Below, piece by piece: positions 6,656 to 14,554 of a stretch of DNA of 16,293 nucleotides (position 1 is the stretch's first letter; each line of letters opens with the position of its first letter). Both the position numbers and the translations under genes were made by a program. This DNA is from CAXSDR01 sp964236445 (lineage in GTDB: Bacteria > Actinomycetota > Actinomycetes > Motilibacterales > Motilibacteraceae), in the NCBI GenBank assembly GCA_964236445.1, contig CAXSDR010000087.1, positions 1-16,293 on the forward strand, written 5' to 3'. The notes beneath the pieces are model-generated. The model made no database searches. It saw only the letters and a list, made by a program, of their open reading frames with translations, and was not told the DNA's origin.

Positions 6656-7144
6656 TCAGCAGGCGGCGGACACCACGACGTCGACCGTCGGGTCGTCGAG
6701 GACGGGCGCGACCAGAGTGGCTGACGCGACGCGCAGGATCCGGTGCAGCTTGGTCGCGCGCAGCATCCGCATCAGTCGCGGCGGCACGCCCTGGAGCACC
6801 AGGTGGCGTTCGCACCGCTCGGCGCCGCGGTGCAGGCCGACCAGCATGCCGAGGCCCGTGGCGTCGCCGACCTCGGTCCCTGACACATCCACGACGAAGT
6901 CGCCGACTCCGTCGTGCACCAGCTCGTGCAGCCGGGCCCGGACGTCTCCGACGGTCGTCGCGTCCAGCCGTCCCTTGAGGAACACGACTGTCCCGCGCCG
7001 ATCACCTGCCTGCTGCACCGAGCCGCCACTCCTGCCCGGTTCGTCGCCCGCGGCGAGCAACGACCCCACGAGCGCCTTCCCCTGCATGCGGGCAGCGTCA
7101 ACAGCGTCGTCCAGGTCGTCGACCTGCAGCACCCTGACGTCCAT
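6656..7144 (-). CDS. STAS-domain protein (anti-sigma antagonist-like) leading the antiporter operon
   Basis: Cytosolic protein of 162 residues. Residues 1-50 form a polar, low-complexity N-terminus. The STAS domain covers about 50-135: GTVVFLKGRLDATTVGDVRARL, DFVVDVSGTEVGDATGLGMLVG, then RHLVLQGVPPRLMRMLRATKLHRIL. The usual phosphoserine site reads DATG (94-97), with Ala in place of Ser, so classical anti-sigma kinase control is not expected. The start is secure: ATG at 7144 with GGGGAG 5 nt upstream. It is the first gene of the leftward run, 34 nt before the antiporter. Its role is unknown; one possibility is a cytosolic regulator of the antiporter or of a stress sigma factor. It shares only general fold features with the STAS protein at 2177. 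Confidence 0.85.
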   Translation of the reverse strand: MDVRVLQVDDLDDAVDAARMQGKALVGSLLAAGDEPGRSGGSVQQAGDRRGTVVFLKGRLDATTVGDVRARLHELVHDGVGDFVVDVSGTEVGDATGLGMLVGLHRGAERCERHLVLQGVPPRLMRMLRATKLHRILRVASATLVAPVLDDPTVDVVVSAAC

Positions 7145-7149
7145 CGGCT

Positions 7150-7155
7150 CTCCCC
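7150..7155 (-). promoter_or_regulatory. Ribosome binding site of the operon-leading STAS gene
   Basis: GGGGAG on the minus strand, 5 nt before the ATG at 7144. Unlike the leaderless-looking genes nearby, this gene appears to have an ordinary 5' leader. Confidence 0.65.
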
Positions 7156-7164
7156 GTGAGAGAT

Positions 7165-7181
7165 GTCTACGTTCCCTAGAC
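7165..7181. promoter_or_regulatory. Short inverted repeat GTCTA-N7-TAGAC, possible operator
   Basis: Two perfect 5-bp arms, GTCTA (7165-7169) and TAGAC (7177-7181), around 7 nt. The repeat lies between the putative minus-strand -10 (7198-7193) and the STAS start at 7144, where a repressor would block early transcription. Arms this short can arise by chance. Confidence 0.25.
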
Positions 7182-7192
7182 GCACCAGCATC

Positions 7193-7198
7193 ACGCTA
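7193..7198 (-). promoter_or_regulatory. Putative -10 hexamer TAGCGT of the STAS-antiporter operon
   Basis: On the minus strand TAGCGT fits TANNNT and would place the transcript start near 7186, giving a leader of about 40 nt that contains the GGGGAG ribosome binding site. No clear -35 box is seen. Confidence 0.35.
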
Positions 7199-7287
7199 GG
7201 TTGCGTCGACGTTACGACTTGTTGAGAAAATGTGCCCGCTCCCACGTCGCTCGGGCGTGTCGGCAGGTCGAGGCGCAGACTGGAGCG

Positions 7288-7614
7288 GTGCCGTCCTGGG
7301 CGAGCTACTACACCACCGTGCTGGGGCCGGTGCTCGCCCTCGGCGTTGTGGGGGTGCTTGCGCTGCTGCTGCGATGGACCTTCGGGCGGGGCGGTTCCGT
7401 GGTTGCCCGGCTGCCGCAGCCGGGCGCGGAGACGAACTACGGCCTGCTCGTCTCGGTGGCCTCTCCCTCGACCTACATCGAGGGAGAGCTGGCACGCCAA
7501 CGGCTGCTGGCCGCAGGCGTACGCGCAACGTTGGCGACCACGAACGACGGGCCCCGGCTGATGGTGTTCACCAGCGACGAGTTCCAGGCCCGAAGCCTGC
7601 TCGCTGCACCCTGA
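7288..7614 (+). CDS. Small single-helix membrane protein with DUF2007-like tail
   Basis: A 108-residue protein of unknown function. Residues 10-30 (VLGPVLALGVVGVLALLLRW) form one membrane helix. Residues 50-108 are soluble and run STYIEGELARQRLLAAGVRATL...GPRLMVFTSDEFQARSLL. This helix-strand-strand-helix pattern, with a carboxy-terminal 'V..DE..AR.LL' ending, resembles DUF2007-type domains (inference). The GTG at 7288 is used because the helix would otherwise sit far inside the protein. GGAG lies only 2 nt upstream, and CAGACT (7276-7281) could be a -10 box for a leaderless mRNA. An in-frame TTG or GTG further up would add an unlikely basic leader. The gene diverges from the STAS-antiporter operon and converges with murA, 32 nt apart. 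Confidence 0.75.
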   Translation: MPSWASYYTTVLGPVLALGVVGVLALLLRWTFGRGGSVVARLPQPGAETNYGLLVSVASPSTYIEGELARQRLLAAGVRATLATTNDGPRLMVFTSDEFQARSLLAAP

Positions 7615-7646
7615 AGGTCCGGCAGCGGCACGGGCGCCAGCACGAG

Positions 7647-8945
7647 CTAGCCGGGGACCGCATCGGGGTCGGGCTCGCGGCTGACATCGACGCCGAGGCC
7701 TCGCAGCTGCTCCACGAACCCCGGGTAGCCGCGGTCGACGTGGAACGCGTCGCTCACGGTGGTCACGCCGTCGGCGACGAGCCCGCAGATGATCAGGCCC
7801 GCTCCCGCGCGGATATCGTGCGCTCTGACGGGCGCTCCCGAGAGCCGTTCGCGGCCACGGACGACGCAGTGGTGGCCGTCGGTGCGGACGTCGGCCCCCA
7901 GCCGCGCCAGCTCGTCGACGAACATGAAGCGCGACTCGAACACGTTCTCCGTCACCATCGCCGCGCCGTCCGCGACGCTGTTGAGCCCGAGCACGAGCGG
8001 CAGCAGGTCCGTGGCGAAGCCGGGATAGGGCAGCGTCACCACGTCGACGGACCGGGGCCTGATGTCCATGCGCACCCGGAAAGCCGACTCGCAACCGTCC
8101 GCTGGCGCAATGGTGTCGACGGTCGCGCCCGCCCGCACCAGGGTGTCGAGAGCGAGCTCGAGGTGGTCGGCGCGCCCGTTGCGGATGGTCACGTCGCCGC
8201 GGGTCATCACGGCGGCGTAGGCCCAGGTGCCGGCCACGATGCGGTCGGGCACCGACACGTGCGAGGTGGGGACCAGCGAGTCGACGCCGTGGATCTCCAA
8301 CGTCGAGGTGCCTGCGCCGCCGACCGTCGCGCCCATCGACTCGAGCATCTGGCACAGATCGACGATCTCGGGCTCGCGCGCGGCGTTGTCGATCACGGTC
8401 GTGCCCTTGGCGAGCACCGCCGCCATCAGCAGGTTCTCCGTTGCACCCACGCTCGGGAAGTCCAGCCACACCCGGGCCCCTACGAGACCGCGAGGCGCGC
8501 GCGCGATGACGAATCCGTGCTCGGTCGTGACCGTCGCTCCGAGCTTCTGCAGTCCGTTGATGTGCAGGTCCAGCGGGCGCGAACCGATGTTGTCGCCCCC
8601 GGGCCGCGCGACGCTGGCCTCCCCGCAGCGGGCCAGCAGCGGACCCAGCACGCAGATCGAGGCGCGCATGCGGCGTACGAGGTCGTAGTCGGCCTCGTGG
8701 CGCGGCGCCTCGGGCACGTCGATCATCACCTTGGCCGACGCCGGATCGTAGGTGACGTCGCAGCCGAGCCGGCGCAGGAGCTCCGCCATGATCTCGGTGT
8801 CGAGGATCGCCGGAACGTCCTCGAGCACCGTGGTGCCCTCGGCCAGCAGTGAGGCGGCCATCAGCTTGAGCACGCTGTTCTTGGCGCCGGTGACTCGCAC
8901 CTCGCCGTGCAGGCGGCCGCCACCTTCGACCCGGAAGCGCTCCAT
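7647..8945 (-). CDS. murA: UDP-N-acetylglucosamine 1-carboxyvinyltransferase (MurA)
   Basis: Transfers enolpyruvate from PEP to UDP-GlcNAc, the first committed step of peptidoglycan synthesis, in the cytosol. The protein has 432 residues, a normal length. Landmarks are Lys22-Asn23 in TGAKNS, the active-site loop RPGGDNIGSRPLD (114-126), the catalytic Asp313 in PYPGFATD, and Arg405 in HVDRGYPGF. The residue equivalent to the fosfomycin-targeted Cys115 of E. coli MurA is Asp118, as in Mycobacterium tuberculosis. This predicts natural fosfomycin resistance of the enzyme. The ATG at 8945 gives the normal N-terminus MERFRVEGGG; upstream codons would add 15 residues overlapping the divergent promoter. 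TACGAT, 8 nt before the ATG on this strand, suggests a leaderless mRNA; a weak GGGCGG is also present. Confidence 0.98.
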   Translation of the reverse strand: MERFRVEGGGRLHGEVRVTGAKNSVLKLMAASLLAEGTTVLEDVPAILDTEIMAELLRRLGCDVTYDPASAKVMIDVPEAPRHEADYDLVRRMRASICVLGPLLARCGEASVARPGGDNIGSRPLDLHINGLQKLGATVTTEHGFVIARAPRGLVGARVWLDFPSVGATENLLMAAVLAKGTTVIDNAAREPEIVDLCQMLESMGATVGGAGTSTLEIHGVDSLVPTSHVSVPDRIVAGTWAYAAVMTRGDVTIRNGRADHLELALDTLVRAGATVDTIAPADGCESAFRVRMDIRPRSVDVVTLPYPGFATDLLPLVLGLNSVADGAAMVTENVFESRFMFVDELARLGADVRTDGHHCVVRGRERLSGAPVRAHDIRAGAGLIICGLVADGVTTVSDAFHVDRGYPGFVEQLRGLGVDVSREPDPDAVPG

Positions 8946-8953
8946 CGCCGCCC

Positions 8954-8959
8954 ATCGTA
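8954..8959 (-). promoter_or_regulatory. Putative -10 hexamer TACGAT of murA
   Basis: TANNNT match on the minus strand, 8 nt before the murA ATG at 8945. It overlaps the plus-strand hexamer TAGAGT (8958-8963) by two base pairs. Confidence 0.45.
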
Positions 8960-8963
8960 GAGT
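8958..8963 (+). promoter_or_regulatory. Putative -10 hexamer TAGAGT of the adenosyltransferase gene
   Basis: TANNNT match ending 7 nt before the GTG at 8971, with no Shine-Dalgarno sequence between, consistent with a leaderless mRNA. Its -35 region would lie inside the first codons of murA. Confidence 0.45.
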
Positions 8964-8970
8964 CCGCATC

Positions 8971-9570
8971 GTGGTGATCCTCAGTCGCATCTACACCCGC
9001 ACCGGAGACGACGGCACGACAGGCCTCGGCGACGGGTCCCGCGTAGCCAAGACGGACGCCCGGCTGGCCGCCTTCGCCGATGTCGACGAGGCGAGCAGCT
9101 CCATCGGCGTCGCCCTCGCCCTCGGTGCCCTCCCAGCGGCGGCCGTCACCCTGCTGACCGGCATCCAGAACGACCTGTTCGACGTCGGTGCCGACCTGTG
9201 CCGCCCGATCTCCGGTGCCGAACGGGCGGGGACGCTGGACCGGGCACCGCTGCGCGTCGACGAGAGCTATGTCCTGCGGCTCGAGAGCGCCTGCGACGAG
9301 TGGAACGACCTTGTCGGGCCGCTGCGCTCGTTCGTGCTGCCGGGTGGCACCCCGGGGGCTGCGCTGCTGCACGTGGCGCGCACGGTGGTCCGCCGCGCCG
9401 AGCGCTCGACGTGGCACGCCGCGGAGGTTCATGCCGGCTCCATGAGCGCTGTGCCGGCCCGCTATCTGAACCGGCTGTCCGACCTGCTCTTCGTCCTTGC
9501 GCGCTGCGCCAACGCCGATGGCTCGGCACCAGCGGGCGACGTGCTGTGGGAGCCGGGCGGCCCGCGCTGA
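8971..9570 (+). CDS. pduO: PduO-type cob(I)yrinic acid a,c-diamide / cob(I)alamin adenosyltransferase
   Basis: Transfers the 5'-deoxyadenosyl group of ATP to cob(I)alamin, making coenzyme B12. The protein has 199 residues, normal for the PduO family. The N-terminal ATP-binding block is IYTRTGDDGTTGLGDGSRV (7-25). It is followed by the DVDEASSSIG block (37-46), GADLCRP (73-79), FVLPGGTPGAALLHVARTVV (121-140), RRAER (141-145) and YLNRLSDLLFVLAR (165-178), all family signatures. The start is GTG 8971 or the adjacent GTG 8974; 8971 fits the spacing to TAGAGT better. It diverges from murA with 25 bp between start codons, and the protease gene follows after 97 nt. A murA/adenosyltransferase neighbourhood is, to my knowledge, common in actinobacteria. 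No B12-dependent enzyme gene is in the window. Confidence 0.95.
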   Translation: MVILSRIYTRTGDDGTTGLGDGSRVAKTDARLAAFADVDEASSSIGVALALGALPAAAVTLLTGIQNDLFDVGADLCRPISGAERAGTLDRAPLRVDESYVLRLESACDEWNDLVGPLRSFVLPGGTPGAALLHVARTVVRRAERSTWHAAEVHAGSMSAVPARYLNRLSDLLFVLARCANADGSAPAGDVLWEPGGPR

Positions 9571-9594
9571 GGGGTCGACGTTAGGCCCTCCGGG

Positions 9595-9600
9595 TAATAT
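9595..9600 (+). promoter_or_regulatory. Putative -10 hexamer TAATAT upstream of the protease
   Basis: TAATAT is a strong, AT-rich match to TANNNT in a very GC-rich background, located 24 nt after the adenosyltransferase stop. Transcription would begin near 9607, inside the left arm of the hairpin at 9602-9633. No convincing -35 box is seen. Confidence 0.45.
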
Positions 9601-9601
9601 C

Positions 9602-9633
9602 GACGCAGCGTGACACCACAGGTGCGCTGCGTC
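9602..9633 (+). terminator. Strong hairpin with T-rich 3' flank: terminator, attenuator or operator
   Basis: Perfect 9-bp arms GACGCAGCG (9602-9610) and CGCTGCGTC (9625-9633). Between them CACC (9614-9617) pairs with GGTG (9621-9624) around an ACA loop, leaving a TGA bulge on the left. The next bases are CTTATTCTT (9634-9642), T-rich for this genome. The structure could end adenosyltransferase transcripts, act in the leader of the protease mRNA, or serve as a protein-binding palindrome at the protease promoter. Confidence 0.5.
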
Positions 9634-9654
9634 CTTATTCTTGAACTTCCAAAC

Positions 9655-9661
9655 GGGGGAG
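9655..9661 (+). promoter_or_regulatory. Ribosome binding site of the protease
   Basis: GGGGGAG, 6 nt before the ATG at 9668. It rules out the in-frame TTG at 9641 as the start and gives a signal peptide with a correctly short basic N-region. Confidence 0.75.
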
Positions 9662-9667
9662 TTCTTC

Positions 9668-11293
9668 ATGGCCAGCGGCGTACGCCGAGTCGTCACCACG
9701 TCCTGCGTCGTCGGCACCGCGGTGGTCGTCGCGCTCACGCCGAGTGCCGCCTCGGCAGGCCCCGGCGCGACACGAGCCCCGGGTCACAGCAGGTCGCCTG
9801 CCGCGGTCACGCTGCCCGCGCCCTCGGCGCTGCTGGACATGTCGGGTGCTCGGCAGGCGGCCACCCTGGCTGCGACAACCCCCCGCCCCACCGCGTTCGC
9901 GCACCTCACGGCGCACCTGACCGTCACGCACGGCACCGCGGTCCCGGCTCCCTCGCGAGCGGTGCCCTGGGCGGTGAGCCTGTGGAACGAGGCGCCGACC
10001 TCCGACGGTCTGCGCGGGAGCGGCACCCTGCACTTCCTCTGCAGCGCCACGGCGATCAACGGCCGCCTGCTGGTGACGGCCGCGCACTGCACCAAGAAGC
10101 CGGGGTTCCTCTACGCGCGGGTCGGCGTGGACACCTTCTCTGCCGACGTGGGCGGCTTCGTCCCCGTCGAGGCCATCCGCGCCCACAGCGGCTACCACGA
10201 TGCCCAGAACCGCAACGACATCGCCATGCTGCGGCCGCTGTTCGACCTCGGCCTGCGCTCCTACGCGACGCTCGCCACACCGGGCATCGCCAAGGCTGTG
10301 CGAGCCGGCAAGAAGGCGTTGACGATCTATGGCTGGGGCGACACCGAGACGGGCAAGCTCACCGGCGCGCTGCGCGTCACGGCGGTGCAGCAGCAGCAGG
10401 TTGCAGCAGCCAAGGCCTTCGGCGGCGTCTTCGTGCCGACCCGCATGATCGCGGCCGGCCACTACAACCCGGTGACCAAGCGCTATGCCGGCGGCTGCAG
10501 CGGCGACAGCGGTGGCCCGCTCACCACCCGGATCGCCGGCGTCACCTATCTCGTCGGGGTCACGAACTTCGGCGCCGCATCGGCGTGCGACAAGACGCCC
10601 ACGGTGTTCGCCAGCGTCGGTGACTACACCGCCTGGGAGTCGCAGAGCAAGGCGGTGCTACCGGGCCTCGCCAGGAGCCACAACACGGCCCTTCCCGTGG
10701 CGATGAGCGTCCCGACCGTCGCGGGTACGGTCGCCCTGGGGCAGACCCTGACCTGCACGTCCGGCGCGTGGAGCGCCAATGCGACGGACGTCGCGTCGCT
10801 GTGGTTCCGCGGCTCGGACTCGCTCGGCGCCGGCGCTGACCACGTGATAGCGGTGGAGGACGCGGGTCAGTCGCTGGTGTGCGTCAGCGTCGCGCGATCA
10901 CAGGCCGGCTTCGACGCCGTCGCCGTGCCCACGCCGCTCGCCGTGCCCGCCCTGCCCACGGCCACCGGCGCTGCGGCCATCGGCGGAGTGGCCTTCGACG
11001 TCATGCCGGTGGTCGACTCGGTCGCCACCTGCGGCGGCGTCAGCCCGAGCAGCCCGGACACCACCACGACCTACGACTGGCTGAACGCCTCGGGCTACGA
11101 CGGCCGCGACGGTGTGGTGATCCAGACGGGTCAGACCCTCGTCTTCAGCGCTGCGACGCTCGACGCTCTCGCGGGCCGGTTCCTCATCTGCCGCGCCACG
11201 ACGTCCAACACGATGGGCTCGGTCGTCACGACGACGTACGCCGCCATCCCCGGCCGCGACCCCGTGGTGGCGCCGAGCCCGGCGGCGTCCTGA
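9668..11293 (+). CDS. Secreted trypsin-fold (S1) serine protease with two Ig-like C-terminal repeats
   Basis: Preprotein of 541 residues. Residues 1-30 are a Sec signal peptide: basic start, hydrophobic core, then PSAASA before GPG. Residues 31-95 are an Ala/Pro/Thr-rich pro-region or linker. The S1 domain covers about 96-330. The catalytic triad is complete: His140 in LVTAAHC, Asp184 in NDIAML and Ser281 in GGCSGDSGGP. Likely disulfides are C125-C141 and C277-C307. The residue six before the catalytic Ser, which sets S1 specificity (Asp in trypsin), is Gly275, so cleavage after Arg/Lys is not expected. Residues 343-420 and 421-525 are two Ig-like repeats (VPTVAGTVALGQTLTCTSGAWS and a more divergent copy), each with one Cys pair (C363/C405 and C455/C508). 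No LPXTG or membrane anchor is visible. The natural substrate is unknown. It converges with the DUF2550 gene, 37 nt apart. Confidence 0.93.
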   Translation: MASGVRRVVTTSCVVGTAVVVALTPSAASAGPGATRAPGHSRSPAAVTLPAPSALLDMSGARQAATLAATTPRPTAFAHLTAHLTVTHGTAVPAPSRAVPWAVSLWNEAPTSDGLRGSGTLHFLCSATAINGRLLVTAAHCTKKPGFLYARVGVDTFSADVGGFVPVEAIRAHSGYHDAQNRNDIAMLRPLFDLGLRSYATLATPGIAKAVRAGKKALTIYGWGDTETGKLTGALRVTAVQQQQVAAAKAFGGVFVPTRMIAAGHYNPVTKRYAGGCSGDSGGPLTTRIAGVTYLVGVTNFGAASACDKTPTVFASVGDYTAWESQSKAVLPGLARSHNTALPVAMSVPTVAGTVALGQTLTCTSGAWSANATDVASLWFRGSDSLGAGADHVIAVEDAGQSLVCVSVARSQAGFDAVAVPTPLAVPALPTATGAAAIGGVAFDVMPVVDSVATCGGVSPSSPDTTTTYDWLNASGYDGRDGVVIQTGQTLVFSAATLDALAGRFLICRATTSNTMGSVVTTTYAAIPGRDPVVAPSPAAS

Positions 11294-11330
11294 GCGAGGC
11301 ACCTGCGACCGGGCGGCAGATCGCCTGCGC

Positions 11331-11771
11331 TCAGACGGTGATGCTCGTCTGGCCTGGTGGTGCCGATTCGAGCCAGGACAGGAACCCCGTCAGCGACCCG
11401 GAGTTCATCGCGAACTCGAGCTCGTTGCCCGCGGAACGGCACAGCACGATGACGGCTCCGGCGAGCAGCACGTGGGCTTCGGTGCCGACCGGCTCGCGCC
11501 GGTCGAGCACCTCGAGCTCGCGGCGTCCGACGATCAGCCGCGGGCGCGGCGACCAGCTGAACACCCGGTGCCATTCGAGGGTGTCACGCTCGTAGCGCGC
11601 GACGCCGAGCATCCAGCCCTTGCCCACCGGCCGGCGGCACTCGCGCAAGCTGCAGTCGAACGTGCCGCCGCGACGCTGGAGCACCCGTCGCCGGATCACG
11701 ATGCCGAGCAGGCTGAGCAGGATCACCAGCACCGCGACGACGACGGTGTCCAGCGCGAGAAGGACTCCCAC
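11331..11771 (-). CDS. DUF2550 family membrane-anchored protein
   Basis: A 146-residue actinobacterial protein of unknown function. One N-terminal membrane helix (residues 5-27) is followed by a basic stretch RRRVLQRR and a cytosolic domain, GGTFDCSLR...GKGWMLGVARYERDTLEWHRVFSWSPRPRL, ending LTGFLSWLESAPPG, the typical family pattern. It sits 26 nt behind atpC on the same strand, the position it has in many actinobacterial genomes, which suggests co-transcription with the ATP synthase operon. The start is GTG 11771. No Shine-Dalgarno sequence is visible, so translation may depend on coupling to atpC. Any link to ATP synthase assembly is only an inference from position. Confidence 0.92.
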   Translation of the reverse strand: MGVLLALDTVVVAVLVILLSLLGIVIRRRVLQRRGGTFDCSLRECRRPVGKGWMLGVARYERDTLEWHRVFSWSPRPRLIVGRRELEVLDRREPVGTEAHVLLAGAVIVLCRSAGNELEFAMNSGSLTGFLSWLESAPPGQTSITV

Positions 11772-11797
11772 CGTCGTCGACCGCTTGTGCTTTCGCG

Positions 11798-12169
11798 CTA
11801 GCGCGCAGTCTCGGCCGCAGCGAGGCGAGCGCGTGCTTGTGCAGCGGCCTCCTCGTCATCCGCGGCCTCGGCGTCGCGCAGCTGCTGCTGCGCACCGGCA
11901 ACGTCGAGGGACTCGATCGGCTCCACGCTCTCCGCGAGCACCGACACCCGGTTGTCGGCTACGGAGAGGAAGCCGCCCAGCACCAGCGTGCTCACCGGCT
12001 CCCCGTCCTCAGGCGTCACCGTGACCAGTCCTGGTGCCAGGACGGCGAGCAGCGGCGCGTGGCCCGGCAGGATCCCGAGATCCCCGTCGGTCGTGCGAGC
12101 CACGACGAGCGTCGCCTCGCCTGACCACACCTCGGTCTCGGGGGAGACGACCTCCACGTGAAGCGCCAT
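11798..12169 (-). CDS. atpC: F1 ATP synthase epsilon subunit
   Basis: Central-stalk subunit that joins gamma to the c-ring and can restrain ATP hydrolysis. The 123 residues comprise the N-terminal beta-sandwich (1-85, with TTDGDLGILPGHAPLLAVL) and a short alpha-helical end (88-123). The C-terminal helical part is shorter than the helix pair of E. coli epsilon, as in other actinobacteria. The start is ATG 12169, only 5 nt after the atpD stop. An upstream in-frame start would run into atpD and give a non-family N-terminus. DUF2550 follows after 26 nt. Confidence 0.96.
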   Translation of the reverse strand: MALHVEVVSPETEVWSGEATLVVARTTDGDLGILPGHAPLLAVLAPGLVTVTPEDGEPVSTLVLGGFLSVADNRVSVLAESVEPIESLDVAGAQQQLRDAEAADDEEAAAQARARLAAAETAR

Positions 12170-12174
12170 ACCCG

Positions 12175-13623
<1,449 letters not shown>

Positions 13624-13639
13624 GATGTCGTCATTCCCC

Positions 13640-14545
13640 TTATTTATCGGCCGTCGCGTCGGCCAACGCGTTCGCGCCGCCCACGATCTCACTGATCTCT
13701 TGCGTGATGGCTGCCTGACGTGCCGCGTTGGCCTCGCGGGTGTAGGCCTTTGCCAGCTCGTCGGCGTTGTCGGTGGCCGCCTTCATGGCGCGACGTCGGG
13801 CCGCGTGCTCGGAGGCCGCCGACTGCAGGAGCGCATCGTAGACGCGGCTGACGACGTACTTCGGCAGCAACGCGTCGAGCACCTGCTCCGCCGACGGCTC
13901 GAAATCATAGAGCGGGAAAGCCCCCCCTGTGGGATCCTCCGTCGTCTCCTCGACGACCAGCGGAACGATCCGCCGGCTCACGGGCTCCTGCGTGGCCATG
14001 GTGTGGAACTCGGTGAACACGATGTGGATCTCGTCGACACCGCCGTCGGCCGAGTCCTGGAGGAACCGCTCGACGGCTTCGTCGGCTATCGCCTTGGCGT
14101 CGGAGTAGCGAGGGCGGTCGGTGAACCCCGTCCATTCCCCACCGATCTCGCGGCCGCGGAAGCGGTAGAAGGAGACGGCCTTGCGCCCCACGAGGAACGG
14201 GAGGACCTCCTTGCCCTCCTTGCGCAGCAGGCCGGTCAGCCCTTCACCTTCGCGGATTGCCGCGGAGGAGTAGGCCCCCGCGAGCCCGCGGTCGGCCGTC
14301 ACGACGATCATGATGGCCCGGCTGGCCGACTCGTGCTCGGTGGTCAGCGGGTGGTCGATCGAGGAGTTCGACGCCGCGGCCGACAGCGCCCTCGTGAGCT
14401 CGTCGGCGTAGGGCTTGCTCGCCGCCACCGCCTGCTGTGCCTTGAGGATGCGTGAGGCGGAGATCAGCTCCATCGCGCGGGTGATCTTCTTGGTCGCCTG
14501 GATCGACTTGATGCGCCGGCGCAGGACGCGCAGCTGTGCGGGCAT
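13640..14545 (-). CDS. atpG: F1 ATP synthase gamma subunit
   Basis: Rotating central shaft of F1. The 301 residues include the two coiled-coil ends: RRRIKSIQATKKITRAMELI at the N-terminus (9-28) and YTREANAARQAAITQEISEI at the C-terminus. Between them is the Rossmann-like globular part, with ADRGLAGAYSS in place of the common DRGLCGGYN motif. The ATG at 14545 starts 9 nt after the atpA stop. The ribosome binding site is weak (GGCGAG), so coupling to atpA is likely. The gene ends in TAA, an AT-rich stop in a genome that mostly uses TGA and TAG here. Confidence 0.97.
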   Translation of the reverse strand: MPAQLRVLRRRIKSIQATKKITRAMELISASRILKAQQAVAASKPYADELTRALSAAASNSSIDHPLTTEHESASRAIMIVVTADRGLAGAYSSAAIREGEGLTGLLRKEGKEVLPFLVGRKAVSFYRFRGREIGGEWTGFTDRPRYSDAKAIADEAVERFLQDSADGGVDEIHIVFTEFHTMATQEPVSRRIVPLVVEETTEDPTGGAFPLYDFEPSAEQVLDALLPKYVVSRVYDALLQSAASEHAARRRAMKAATDNADELAKAYTREANAARQAAITQEISEIVGGANALADATADK

Positions 14546-14554
14546 GCGTCTCGC

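Noticed and set aside
7230..8852. 540-codon plus-strand open frame over murA
   Set aside because: Antisense shadow of murA with Arg/His/Asp-rich composition.
6772..9738. 988-codon minus-strand open frame
   Set aside because: It runs across the STAS gene, the plus-strand membrane protein, murA and the adenosyltransferase in a shifted frame; its translation is Arg-rich noise. Long shadow frames are expected at this GC content.
9610..10623. 337-codon frame overlapping the protease in another frame
   Set aside because: The protease frame contains the full catalytic triad and signal peptide; this one has no recognisable feature.
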